Counted from the stretch's first letter, positions 44,389 to 54,600 are shown. The stretch: 64,000 nt of DNA from Chara braunii (GCA_003427395.1 BFEA01000828.1:314011-378010); one strand, 5' to 3'. Notes: a model not told the origin generated them from the letters alone. Translations and numbers: made by a program.

Positions 44389-45160
44389 GGGGAGTTACTG
44401 GGTTTAATGAAACCCGGTCGAAGGAGCTCCTCAAGCTGACGCTTGAGTTCCCTCGCCTCTGGAATCGAGAGTCGGTACGGTGCCTGGTGGTGAACACGAT
44501 AGTCAGGCACGAGCTGGATAGAATGCTCAACACCGCGCATCGGAGGGATCCCGCTATATGAGAAATACGGAGGGAAGACGTCGCAGTACTCTCGAATGAG
44601 GTCGCGAACGGCGGACTCTAAGTCTGTCGTGAACCGTGCGAGTTCCTCAATGTCTACGTCGGCACAAAACGTATATGTGGAGTCGACAGTCGACGACGCA
44701 GCGGCCAGGGGCGTGGAGGGGGTATCCCTAGGCTGACGGGTGGACGTAGAGATGGGAGCCGCGAAGATGGAGGAAGGGTCAGAACGATCGGGCTCCAGTA
44801 AGATGAGCTCAACCTCAGGACGGAGTGGATCGTGGCGAAAAAGATCCAGGACGTTCACTGAGTAGAACGTGACGTCCTCCTGTCGTATGAAGTGAGCAAA
44901 CTGACGAGGAAGTGAAGGCGATGTCTGGGTGGGACCTAAAGGGACGAGGGTCCTAGGGAGGTAGGTCTGGAGGAGTGTGACAATTGCCCGTGGTTCCAAT
45001 GAAAGGGACTCGATGGGTTTGACCACACTTCGTTTTGAGAAGGAATGTCTCGGTCGCCCATTCGGCCTCTGTACCACGGAACCAGCGAGACCAGGGAGTG
45101 TCAAGGATAAAGTCGTACATAGTCTCCAGCACGTAGAAGTATGCAGAGGAATGGTAGCGC
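44389..45160 (-). pseudogene. gypsy pol N-terminal part: protease tail and RT fingers
   Basis: This reads DFILDTPWSRWF, the end of the aspartic protease fold, then a linker, then EYCDVFPPYF, RGVEHSIQLVPDYRVH, APYRLSIPEARELKRQLEEL, GFIKPSNSPWGAP. A one-base deletion near 44378-44390 (after WGAP) moves the continuation to the frame of 44388-41347. The protease active-site triad (D[TS]G) is missing, because coding sequence between gag at 45187 and DFILDTPW at about 45120 is deleted or replaced. Confidence 0.85.
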
Positions 45161-45186
45161 CGAGGCGCCTGCGTACTATCCGGTGG

Positions 45187-45573
45187 CTAGAGGGTGAGGG
45201 AGAGGGAGTGTTGGGTCAGGCCCGCGGAGGAGGACGAACCTCTACGGTTTCGTCCTTGAACTCGTGGAGAGCCGGACTCCGAGTCAGTAGGGGATGGGGT
45301 CTGAGAGCGGTGGGGAGAGCGATGAGGAGAGCCCTTGAGGTGGTGAACTTCAAGGGCGAGCGGATTGACTTGCCTCTCCAAGGGTGCAAGCCCATCGAGT
45401 CGCGCTTGTAGAGGTGCAAGGAGAGATGCAAGAGCAGTGCGGAGATCCGTGGGGTCCATAACATGTTGTTCCTGGACCGTCGGATGGGTGAGCGCCTGAG
45501 AGGTGGACGACGCCGTGACGAGCTCCTCAGATGTAGCCTTGTCCGTGGGCGGTGGAGGAAGAGAGGTAAACAT
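45187..45573 (-). pseudogene. gypsy gag N-terminal remnant, 128 aa
   Basis: An open frame from ATG 45573, MFTSLPPPPTDKATSEE, with a possible coiled-coil RTALASLLAPLQARLDGLAP and a Ser/Arg-rich tail (HRSPHRSQTPSPTDSES). Position and composition fit the start of a gypsy gag. Capsid and zinc-knuckle regions are absent, which points to an internal deletion between gag and protease. The family assignment rests on location rather than on a motif. Confidence 0.5.
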
Positions 45574-45792
45574 GGTGGGACGTGGGGGGAAAGAGGGGTT
45601 ATGGTATGGGGACAGGGGACCACCGGTGAGAGGGAGGGGACCGCGAGAGCGGAGTGGGTAATCGTGTGCCGGCTCGCCCCGTGACCAGCGGGTCGCCCGT
45701 GAGATGGTGGCGCGAATACGGTCGAGGGAAGAGGAGCCGTTCGGGTCCAGGGTGCCCCACGGGAGGAGGCGGGGGAGTACGGGGGTTTCGGA

Positions 45793-45832
45793 GAACCCTA
45801 AACCCTAGAAAAACCCTAAGAAAACCCTAACC
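45793..45832. repeat. Telobox-like CCCTAA cluster
   Basis: AACCCTAAACCCTAG, AAACCCTAAG and AAACCCTAACC follow one another. The core equals the plant telomere repeat CCCTAAA in three degenerate copies. Similar AAACCCTAAAAATCCC motifs recur at 47586-47632. Confidence 0.7.
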
Positions 45833-46019
45833 GGGGTTCGGGTAGTTAGGGGAGGGTAGCGGGGACCTAATCAAGAAAAGAAAATAATAACCATGGGGGG
45901 GAGGGGGAAAAAAAATAAAAGAAACAATAAAATTTCGAGATAAAAATAAAAATAAATAAATAATAAAAATAAAAAAATAAATAAACAAGCAAAGTGTAAA
46001 AAAGAAGTGATATTTATTT

Positions 46020-46430
46020 TTTTGGAATTTTCGACAACATTTTCCCACCCCACATGGGGTCAAAAATGTGCCAAGAGGAAGGAAAGAGCGAGAGGAGCAC
46101 ACTAACTTTCAAAATGCCGCAAATGAAAATTTTCAGAAAAATAGATAAATAAATAAATAAATTAGGAGGTGGAGGAGGGGTAAGAGAAAAACTAAGTGTT
46201 GGATTTTTCAAAAATTTTGGTAGCATTTCATTACCCCCATGGGGTCGAAGTGTGCCGTTAAGAAGAAAGACTAAGTAAAACTATAGAATTTTGCCAGCAC
46301 ACCCTCAAGGGGTTAAAATGTGCTCAAAAAGACTAGGTAAAGAAGAAACAGAAAATTTCGGCAGCACTTCGTTACCCCCACGGGGTAGAAATGTGTGCCG
46401 AAAGCAAGAAGGACTAACTCATAATCAGAT
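46020..46430. repeat. Four degenerate tandem units with CCCCAYGGGG hairpin
   Basis: Each unit has AATTTT[CG][GC][CA]A-CA[AC]-C, then a CCCC-A-TGGGG or CCCCCACGGGG palindrome, then [AT]AAATGTG[CT]. Centres lie near 46055, 46238, 46308 and 46380. They are separated by GAAAGACTAA-type spacers. Confidence 0.7.
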
Positions 46431-47167
46431 TTGAGGGTGCCGCAAGGAAATTCAAATTTTCAGAATAAAAAAATTAAAAAAATAAAATGAAGTAAATCTG
46501 AAAATGAGAAAAGAAGGTGGGGAATAATATAATTTGAATTTTTGGAGAAAAAGAGGAAACATAAATCACAAAGAAAGATACAAAAAGAAAAACAAAAAAA
46601 AATTGAAGTTGAGGGGGGAGGGGGGATGAAAAGGCAAAGAGAGAAATAGGTGAGAAGAGAAAAAGAGTGAAGGGGGAGATGGGGGAAATGATGGGGTTGT
46701 AGTTAGGGGAGGGAAGGGGGAGAGGAGGGTGGTAGAATGGGAGTGAAGGATACAGAAAAGGTAGAGAGAGGTGGATGATATTAGTGGGAGATGGTGAGTG
46801 GGGAGGATAGGAGAGAAAGAGGTTGTGGAGGATGAGTGGAGAGGAGGGTAGGAGTAGGGTGTAGTGGTAGCGGGCATAAAAGTTGATTAGATGATGGGGC
46901 GGGAAGAGAAAAGGGGTTAGGGGAGGGGAGGTTGGTGATAGAAGGGTGATACCAGGCTCTTGGGTGGCCAAGAGTAGAGTTCTACCAAGATCCACAAGAT
47001 CTTGGCCTTCAAGATGCTGCTGGTGTGATGCCACAGCAGTAAGAAAATTATGATGATCTAGGGTTGGCTGAGATCTTGATCAGCCACCCTACTGCCACAG
47101 TCACACAGTCCCCTAGCCAGGGGGGAATTTTGAACTGTTGCCAAACTGATGCTGCAACAGTGAAGTA

Positions 47168-47168
<1 letters not shown>

Positions 47169-47210
<42 letters not shown>
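47169..47210. repeat. (AT)n microsatellite
   Basis: About 40 bp of TA dinucleotides. On either side lie two copies of a CCCTAGCCA[AG]GGGGG motif (47111 and 47221). Confidence 0.92.
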
Positions 47211-47212
<2 letters not shown>

Positions 47213-47289
47213 GTGCAACTCCCTAGCCAAGGGGGTAGATAGTTGTTGTGCCACCTCTTTCACAGCAACAAGCCACAGTATCAATCCAT

Positions 47290-47372
47290 ATCGTGGCTTT
47301 GGCCAGTGTTTTAAGGCACTGGCCACGCATGCGCATGGGCAGCAGCTGCCGAGGTTCAAACCCTGGCAACTG
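47290..47372 (+). repeat. tRNA-like sequence, probably a tRNA-derived SINE head
   Basis: TGGCCAGTGTTTTAAGGC resembles a tRNA D-arm/A box, and GGTTCAAACCC (47353-47363) fits the T-arm/B box. Between them is a region long enough for a type II variable arm (GGGCAGCAGCTGCC hairpin). The acceptor stem does not close, so it is not a functional tRNA gene. It is followed by a perfect 9-bp hairpin, CTCCCGGAT...ATCCGGGAG (47378-47408). Confidence 0.4.
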
Positions 47373-47705
47373 CAGCACTCCCGGATCTTGATAATATATA
47401 TCCGGGAGCGGGGCGGGGTGGGGCGGCGGGGCAGCGTGGGGCACGTGCACGTGTGGCGGCCTTGGCCTTGGCGCTTGCGTGCACGCGTCGTCCTGGTCCT
47501 CTCCTTTTTTGCCACGTGTCCTCTCTCCACGCCGCTGTCTCTGAACACCGTTTGCTGGAGTTTTTTCCCCAAAAAATGCCCTGAAAAACCCTAAAAATCC
47601 CGAAAAATGCCTTGAAAAACCCTAAAAATCCCACTATGGGGATTACACCATTTCCCGTTGTTAAGTGCAGTGGGGGCAGGGCGGTTTGCAGCGGGGACCG
47701 TTCCC

Positions 47706-47717
47706 GCTCTGATACTA
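47706..47717 (-). promoter_or_regulatory. Primer binding site for initiator-Met tRNA
   Basis: On the minus strand, one base after the 5' LTR, the sequence TAGTATCAGAGC differs at one position from TGGTATCAGAGC, the complement of the initiator-Met tRNA 3' end used by most plant LTR retrotransposons. Confidence 0.85.
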
Positions 47718-47718
47718 G

Positions 47719-48048
47719 TGTGCCGAACCCGCCCGGATGACGGTCCGACAAGATGGAGAAAAAGGGGTTGAGGAAGGAGGAAGTGGAGATGGAGCTGGAA
47801 GGGACAGCGCAACTCTTACGCAGACTCGACACCGCACATACTCCAACAAGTGCAAAAATGAAGAATGATGAAAAAAAGACAACAGTTGGGGTATACTCCC
47901 AGCGAACTGACTGACTGGACTGGACTGGCCTGGTACCGACAGTGGTACCGGGCAGGACTGGAACAACACACGGCCTGTGGGGTCAAGCCACGGCCTGGTC
48001 CCACAGGCCGAACTGGTAAATAGCCAAATAGCTCCTGGTTGTAGGCCG
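47719..48048 (-). repeat. 5' LTR (right copy)
   Basis: Colinear with 40047-40371, with about 30 differences by eye, including several small indels near 47800-47816. The last base G at 48048 should be A for a perfect TG...CA LTR. Confidence 0.9.
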
Positions 48049-49113
48049 CCCGTTGCAGGTTAGCTTTCGACGTATGTCCAAATTCTTCACCACTCCTTGA
48101 TTGATGTACCAGTCTGTCTATTTGAATAATTTAAGTGAGAGTGTGCTTGTAGTCTTAGATAATCTTATGTCTTGGCTGTTGACCTTGGCTACCCCCTGAC
48201 TACGTCCAACTTAGTCTTGATCTCAATATGAATGCTTGCATCAGCTCATTGTTAGTTCTCCTCTTATTTTTGCACTCTTTCTTCTTATTTCCTCCTCCTT
48301 TTGCTCTCATAAGCAGCCTGGATGAATCTGCCTATATATTCTCGCATAGGAAGGTGCTCGGTTCTTCACCTGCTTAATAAAGAGGTTTGGATATCGCCCG
48401 GTCACTTTCTATTTTCCTCCTCCTGCTGTCATAAGTAGACGAGATCATTTAAGCTGAGATATTGTTGCATATATAAGCAACTAAGTATGAAATATTTGGA
48501 TACATTTTTAAATAAAGGGGCTCTGATACCGCCCTAACCACTTCCTGCCTTTCTATAAGACCTTATTTGAAAACTCTCGTCGGATGCTTGGGCTTAATCT
48601 CATGTGCTTTCTCGCAAGCACTCTTGCTCGATGCGTGAAAATGGTATCGGAATCTCTTCTTATAATCCCCCACCATGTACGTAAGTATTTTCTCATGAAT
48701 AAAATCACCTTAAAGTTCTTCTTCTCGTTGATGGAATGACTGACCCGACTACTTGCATGAAACAGTTTGAGCCATTTTTCCCTATCCTTTTGCTCTCTCC
48801 TCGAATACTATAAGTAATAGGTCTACATCGTCTTTTACCCAACTCTTCAGAGGAACTTTCACTTTGTACATCTGAATGATTCATATAAATAAAACTTCTT
48901 TTTCTCGGCAGGAGTCTGTTAATCCATGACTTGTACAGGTTGCCTTCATTTTTCCGAAAAGTTTTGTCTACTATGTTTTTTCACTCCCAACTTACCATTT
49001 TTCTGCTTAACATTACCTTCTGGGATAAATGCTTAAAGTTAGCTCCAAATTCATTATTGTCTTTTACTAATTATATATATATTAAAATAATAATAATAAT
49101 AATAATAATAAAT

Positions 49114-49170
<57 letters not shown>

Positions 49171-50394
49171 GTTCTTCTACTTCCCCCTCTTCCTCTTATT
49201 TACTAACCCAGACCAACTAGCTTGGATGTGTTCATGCATAGAGCTTGACTTACTTCGATAGTGCATCCACATATACCTGGTTAATAAAAGGGATGCGAAT
49301 GTCACCCTTTTCTCTCTTTGCCACATTAAAGGTCTTTTCAAAGCTCTTTTGGGATACGTACTCTCTTGGATTCTTGTGATATTGAAAATAGTTCCCAGAA
49401 ATGTACTCCCCCGTGAGTTCAAAATCGCCTTTGTATATTGATCCCTGATCTACTTGCCCAATACCCTATCGTTCAAAAGAGATGTGTCTGACTCTCCTAC
49501 TTTGCAAGGAACAAATTTTTTTTGCCACACTTGAATACTCACTCATGAGTAATATGCTTGGATCGACTCTCGGCGCACATGAATGATTTCGTATGATTAA
49601 TAAAAACTTCTCGGACCCTGTTCGTCCACAAACTTTTTTTCTGTTACTTTTTTACTCGGATAGGTTTATCAACTTGCTGATACGAACCCCATGCACCGCG
49701 TGACTTGGCTTACACACCGCACAAATAAACTAACTTGATCATGAGATATGACCCGAGGAACTCGGACACCACTCAAATGAACTAACTTGACCATGAGATG
49801 GGACCCGGACAATCCGGCCCATGGATTCCCCACACCTTCTCTCTTCCTCCCCGTCGTCACCCCAATAGCAGCAAGGCACCCTCCCCTGTGATTAATCCTC
49901 TGAGAACAACCCCCTTTTCCCTTTCTTTCCAACCGGATCATATAGGAACCCTCTTCCATGCAAACATCTCTCTCACCGACGCAGATCTATCCCTTGCATG
50001 GACAAATAAAATTAGCTCTGTCCAACCATGAATATCGTGCTGAAATGTTGCCCAGCCGTGCAAATCGGACAGTCTCCCTCTTTCTCGTTCCTTCCTCCCT
50101 CTCGCAAATAAATTTGCATGTGGTCAGTCGAAAAGCCTACCACCGGAACACGTCAGTCCTGTACCTCAATAGATTAAGAAAGTGCTTAAGGGGATGAGCT
50201 GTTTAGCCTGAGTCCTGGATATTTCGTGTCGTGAACATGACGCCTTTTTCAAGCAGACATGCATGATAGAATTTGAACACACACACAAGTGTGGCAGTGT
50301 ATTTTTCCATGTTTTTAGCAGTCAATTCATTCGATTTTGCTCATCCTATCGATGGAAGTACCATGAGGCCAGCCGCGAGGTTGGAGACTGACCT

Positions 50395-50398
<4 letters not shown>
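48049..50398. other. No gene recognised; AT microsatellite inside
   Basis: A/T-rich DNA. TTAATAAAxxGG-type phrases recur (near 48375, 48510, 49279, 49596), but I could not define a unit. A TAA/TA compound microsatellite lies at 49084-49165. Open frames are short and unrecognised. Confidence 0.4.
49084..49165. repeat. (TAA)n/(AT)n compound microsatellite
   Basis: Eight TAA units, a short spacer, then about 45 bp of AT dinucleotides. Confidence 0.93.

Positions 50399-50476
<78 letters not shown>
50399..50476. repeat. (CT)n(CA)n compound microsatellite
   Basis: CT array then CA array, then TAAAAAATAAAAAT. It adjoins the family C half copy, as at 36048. Confidence 0.95.
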
Positions 50477-50477
<1 letters not shown>

Positions 50478-50496
50478 AAAAATAAAAATAAAAAAG

Positions 50497-50818
50497 CCCT
50501 GGTAGCATCCCTCCCAGGGCCAGGGGAACAACTTCTACTGCCAGCAACGGCCAGAAGGGCATACTTACAAGATACAGGGTACAGGTACGGGCATATGGAA
50601 AATTATTGTGCCTGTACTGAATGGCTTTCCGGTAGGGGCAAAGTCGAAATTTGACACCAGTACCGGTAGGTGCATATTGAAAATGTCTCTGGCCCAAACG
50701 ATGCCAGATGTTTTTTGGAAACGTGAATCACTGTCAAAGGGGCAAATCAGGGTAAGTAGGCAGTCGGGGGGGCAAATCGCAAATAAACGCAAACCTATGG
50801 GGCATTTCGAAAAAAGTC
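50497..50818. mobile_element. TE family C copy 3, right half
   Basis: GCATCCCTCCCAGGGCCAGG matches 35258-35280 of copy 1 (GCATCTCTCCCGGGGCCAGG). Similarity continues through CGGTAGG[GT]GCATAT, to the right end AACGCAAACCTATGGGGCAT and TTTCGAAAAAAGTCC. The left half is absent; the microsatellite occupies its place. Confidence 0.8.
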
Positions 50819-51069
50819 CTTTTTTTTTTGTTTTTTTGTTCTTTCTGTGAGACTACAAGAAAAGGAAATGGGGTGAGACTCATGGGACTCAACCTCGGCA
50901 AAACTCAGAGCGCAGTGAAATTCAAGAGAGGGATAAAAAAGAAGGGGACAAGCATCAGGGTTGCATGCGGCAGTGCCTACAGGGCCCAAACTCGATGGAT
51001 GTCATATCGAGGAGTCTCCACCAGAGTTCGCAACTGGGATTTTTAGGAATACCTGTAGCTAACCTAACC

Positions 51070-51327
51070 ACACCCTCTTTGAAAACCAACCACCCATACC
51101 CACTGTATACGTGGTCTGTCCGATCCTTTGCCCATCTCCACGTGCTAAAAAAAAAGGAAATGTATACCCAGACCTGCCCTACCTGAACCTCTTCAGCATG
51201 TAACGGGCCATACCTACCCATGAACATTTTTTTTCAAAACCACCTATGGCCACCTGAACCAAGCCGTTTGTTAACCACCCATACCCTTTTTTTTTCTCTT
51301 TTTTTTAATGGGAACAAAACTCCGATC
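51070..51327. repeat. ACCCATACC-rich repeat
   Basis: CAACCACCCATACCCAC, CATACCTACCCATGAAC and AACCACCCATACCC recur here and, in related form, at 54340-54440 and 55715-56005. The copies have no coding content. Confidence 0.5.
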
Positions 51328-51385
51328 TATTCGTGGGGAGCAGCACGTGCTGGGAACTGGGCCTAGCGTCCCATATAGAAAATTA
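51290..51385 (-). repeat. Retroposon 3' end motif, minus strand
   Basis: The reverse complement of 51328-51385 reads GGGACGCTAGGCCCAGTTCC and TGCTGCTCCCCACGAATAGA, the same 3' terminus as at 17439 and 38950. The A tail appears as T runs at 51290-51308 on the plus strand. Confidence 0.75.
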
Positions 51386-52430
51386 CAAAGGATTTTGAAA
51401 GAATTTGAAAGTTTGCAGTACTGAGGCCACTACCCGGCTTTGGCTTAAAGCTAGATTAAGATATACAAACAAGCTACCAAACATAGACAAAAATTTAGGA
51501 AAAGACTAAGACCCCCTCCATCCTCTTTACCTCACTCCGACAAACCTTACTGCAGCAGAGTCACCATCTATGTTGCTGTTGTACCCTATTACGATCCTAC
51601 CAGTTGGCCCCCTCACTAGTGAGACGCTTGACATCCAACCTTCTTCTCCCACTCACCTAGGCGAAGTTTCAGAAAACGTCTCAGAAACGCCCTTCCATCC
51701 TCTTTACCTCACTCCGGCAAGACTTACTGCAGCAGAGCCACCATCTCTGCTGCTGATGTACCCTATTTCCATCCTACCAGCTAGCCCCCTCACTGGTAGG
51801 ACGCTTGATATCCCACCATCTACTTCCAACACCAGGCAGCGTCGTTCTGAACGCGGATCTATGAATATAACAGCATCTCGAGACCACCATAAGCAACTGA
51901 AAAACAATTTTGAAGGTTTGAGATACTGGGGTCATTACCCGGCTTTGGCGAAGAAAAATTGGAGCCAGATTAAGAAATTACTATTGCAAAATTTAGAAAA
52001 TAGGCAAGAATTCAGAAAACGCCTCAGAAAACCCCATCCATCTTCTTTACCTCTCTACGACAAGACTTACTGCAACAGAGTCACCATCTCTGCTGCTGCT
52101 GTACCCTATTTCCATCCTACGAACTACCCCCTCACCAGTAGGACGCTTGTTATCCCACCATCTACTTCTCCCACTCATATAAGCAACAGTTCAGAGAACG
52201 TCCCAGAAACCCCCATCCATCCTCTTTACCTCACTGCGACAAGACTTACTGCAGCAGAGCCACCATCTCCGCTGCTGCTGTACCCTGTTTCCATCCTATC
52301 AGCAAGCCCCCTCACTAGTAGACCACTTGATATCCCACCATCTACTTCTAACACGAGCCAACGACGTTCTGGCATCGAACAACCACATATCTATAAATAT
52401 AACCGCATCAAAGAAGCGCACAGTGAGTAG
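51386..52430. repeat. Higher-order tandem array (~178-bp units plus spacer)
   Basis: TC[CT]TCTTTACCTC[AT]C starts four units at 51521, 51698, 52041 and 52220. A spacer with TTTGA-AG-TTTG-AGTACTG and ACCCGGCTTTGGC occurs before unit 1 (51395-51510) and before unit 3 (51910-52030). The order spacer-unit-unit is therefore itself duplicated, with a period of about 520 bp. A fifth diverged unit lies at 52966-53100. Confidence 0.85.
51570..52430 (+). CDS. Repetitive ORF, 286 aa, unrecognised
   Basis: The ORF spans the tandem array. Its protein repeats Pro/Ser/Thr/Leu-rich blocks such as HPLYLT[PA][AT]RLTAAEPPS, SILPASPLT and LDIPPSTS three to four times, separated by one basic insert (about residues 105-160). 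The frame stays open because the unit lengths keep phase or lack stops. I recognise no family and see no signal peptide. It could encode a repeat-rich protein, but an open frame in a stop-poor satellite is as likely. Confidence 0.25.
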   Translation: MLLLYPITILPVGPLTSETLDIQPSSPTHLGEVSENVSETPFHPLYLTPARLTAAEPPSLLLMYPISILPASPLTGRTLDIPPSTSNTRQRRSERGSMNITASRDHHKQLKNNFEGLRYWGHYPALAKKNWSQIKKLLLQNLENRQEFRKRLRKPHPSSLPLYDKTYCNRVTISAAAVPYFHPTNYPLTSRTLVIPPSTSPTHISNSSENVPETPIHPLYLTATRLTAAEPPSPLLLYPVSILSASPLTSRPLDIPPSTSNTSQRRSGIEQPHIYKYNRIKEAHSE

Positions 52431-53212
52431 CAAGAAGCCCCCAGAATCCTGAAGCGACCTCAAGACCACTAGAACTTAAACAAATCAAACTTACTCATGA
52501 GAGATTATCTGGAAACCAATATAAACGAAAACATGTTGCCCCAATGCTATTAACAGACTATCCTACGGCTGCCTCAACCCACATATCCAAGGTATCAGGC
52601 TCTTCCAGGCCTCACACCCCCAACCGATGGGTTACAGGGCGGTGCGACCCACCCCAGCTCCGACCCACGTCGTCCTAATACCAGCTCGCAGTTAGCCACT
52701 AGACTGACTTCCACACTCGAAAGTTCCCTTGATCTCTCTACTAGGCCTCTAACCCCCGCAAACTCAGGTTAGAGGGCAGCGCAACCAAACCCCAGCTCCA
52801 GTCAGCGTCGTTCTGGCATCGAACCAACCCTAACCTTATAGACATGATGACGATAACCCACCGTCGGATAATCTGTTGAACACACCACGGCAACTAAGGC
52901 TTCGAAATGTCCGTCTTCCTCCATGCACCGGTCGTGCTCAACATCCCCAAACCACCTGAACACTCCCCCTGACCCCCCGCTGGCAAGACTTATCACAGCG
53001 GAGCCACCATCTTCGTTGTTGCTATGCCTTATTCCAGTCCTACCAACTAACCCCCTCTCCAGCAGGACGCGTCACCTCCCTCCCACTACTAACCCCTCTT
53101 AGCCAAAAGGCACTCCAGGCAGGAGTGTCTCACAACGACCAGTGCAACAACAAAACACAGAATACCACCCTCAGGCGAGTCAAAACATTAAAAAAAAAAA
53201 AATTCAACGAAT
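52431..53212. other. No gene; related repeat relics
   Basis: Contains TCCAGTCAGCGTCGTTCTGGC and CAGCTCC[AG] phrases repeated near 52650, 52790 and 52365, and the diverged array unit at 52966-53100. No coding feature. Confidence 0.4.
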
Positions 53213-53650
53213 TCACGAGACCATTGGAAATCTAAAAAGTTAGAAATCATTATTCGAAATCAGATACGAAGCTCTGATTTACGATCGAACAAATCGAGAA
53301 TTATTCAGAACATTTTAAGATCATTCATAAGCCCACTATCTTGAATCAGATTCGTGGATTATTCATCACCAGTTCATTGAGAATCTAAAAGTTAGAAAAC
53401 ATTATTCGAGATCAAAGACGAAACTCTGATTTACGATCATTAGTATGAAAAGATCAAATCGAGAATTATTCAGAAAATTTTAAAATCATTCATAAGCCCG
53501 CTGTCTTGAATTAAATTCAAATTGAAAACCTAAAGCTACCTGTCATAAGAAATCCAAAAGATTCATAAATTAAATTTGAAGACCAGAGATTATAATCAAA
53601 ACTCGGATTTACAATCATCTGAAAATCGAATCTACTTTCTTGAAGCTACC
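53213..53650. repeat. Degenerate ~160-170-bp satellite-like tandem repeat
   Basis: Two full units (from about 53213 and 53380) share ATCTAAAAAGTTAGAAA, CTCTGATTTACGATC, AATCGAGAATTATTCAGAA and TCATTCATAAGCCC. A third, truncated unit near 53574 retains CTCGGATTTACAATCAT. Confidence 0.8.
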
Positions 53651-54454
53651 TCTCGAAAAAACGAGATCAAACGAAAAAAACGGAGGTCACTCAAGCCACG
53701 AAGAGCAACAAGCGTCCCACAAAACTGTGGATCGAAGCATACAAACAGACCTCTCATCATGATGTGTCTGTCTCCCCCAAAACCTTCACCCCCTCTCTTA
53801 AAGGACCGAAGGCAACCCAGCCATCACGTGGCCACTTTCTCGGCCATCAAAAAAAGACTGAACAATGAGGACTAACGGACTGTAGCTTCACTTTACCCCG
53901 CACTTGCCATGTAGCGAGACAAAAAACACCGAACCTGTTGGTGACCCCTCACTCGTAGTCCGGGGGGGAACACACCTTTCATGCTCTTTGTTGCCCTTCA
54001 TCACCTGATTCTTTCGTTGGACACGTGACACCCCGCAATTCGTAGTTCTGATGATGGTGTTGGTAGACCATACCCATCGCAGCCCTTCACAAGCAGCCTC
54101 TTCGTAGCAACCTCATCCTCTACGCACGATGCATCACCCTCATCACCATCCTTCCCATCATCATTCATTCACCCAAAGCCTCTCAACCTCCACCTCACAC
54201 CACCCCGAATCCACTCCTCCCGGCATCGCACCGCTCCGCCGCTTGTTGTCGTCCAGCGCTGCTTGATCCGACTTCGCGTCGCTCCTCCGCATGTCATCGC
54301 TCGTTGCCGCTCGGCCTGACTGCGAGGCGGGGCGCAGCCAACCACCCATACCCTACCCTACCCAAGTTTTTTTTATCTGTACCCACCCGTACCTACCCAT
54401 AAATATATGCACCCACCCGTAACCACCCATGCTCGTCACCCATCCTTCCCTGGC
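53651..54454. other. No gene recognised; ACCCACCC-rich end
   Basis: Unremarkable to 54330. Then CAACCACCCATACCC and GTACCCACCCGTACC recur as in the 51-kb and 55.7-kb copies. Confidence 0.4.
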
Positions 54455-54600
54455 CTCCCACAACCGCCCCTAATTGTCCCTAACTGCCCCTAATTGTCGC
54501 TAACCGGACCTAACTGTTCTTAATCTCTCTTAACTTATGTTTTTAACCGGCCCTAACCGCCCCTAATTGTCCTTAACCACCCGCAACTCTCCCCAACCCC
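54455..54600. repeat. ~10-bp minisatellite CCCCTAAYTGY
   Basis: CGCCCCTAATTGTCCCTAAC, TGCCCCTAATTGTCGC and later CGCCCCTAATTGTCCTTAAC: about ten imperfect units of a CCYTAAY-type decamer in two clusters. Confidence 0.8.

Larger units (their letters stand above)
45574..47705 (-). other. 5' leader of the gypsy element, ~2.1 kb
   Basis: There is no supportable coding sequence. It holds telobox-like CCCTAA motifs (45793-45832 and 47586-47632), an A/T-rich stretch, four degenerate ~70-bp repeats (46020-46430), an AT microsatellite and a tRNA-like sequence. Confidence 0.55.
40047..48048 (-). mobile_element. Ty3/gypsy chromovirus LTR retrotransposon, full length, dead
   Basis: LTRs of about 325-330 bp lie at 40047-40371 and 47719-48048 in the same orientation. 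On the minus strand the order is 5' LTR, primer binding site (47717-47706), long 5' leader, gag remnant (45573-45187), protease tail, RT, RNase H, integrase and chromodomain (45160-41347), 3' UTR, 3' LTR. The LTRs differ at about 30 positions by eye (near 10%), so the insertion is old. No target duplication or clear polypurine tract was found. The 5' leader hosts a tRNA-like sequence, an AT microsatellite and a degenerate tandem repeat. Confidence 0.9.

Noticed and set aside
42445-44439. Several plus-strand frames across the gypsy pol region
   Set aside because: They are antisense shadows of a clearly conserved coding frame.
45793-45832. Telomere or chromosome end
   Set aside because: Only three degenerate CCCTAA units inside a retrotransposon leader; far too short for telomeric DNA.
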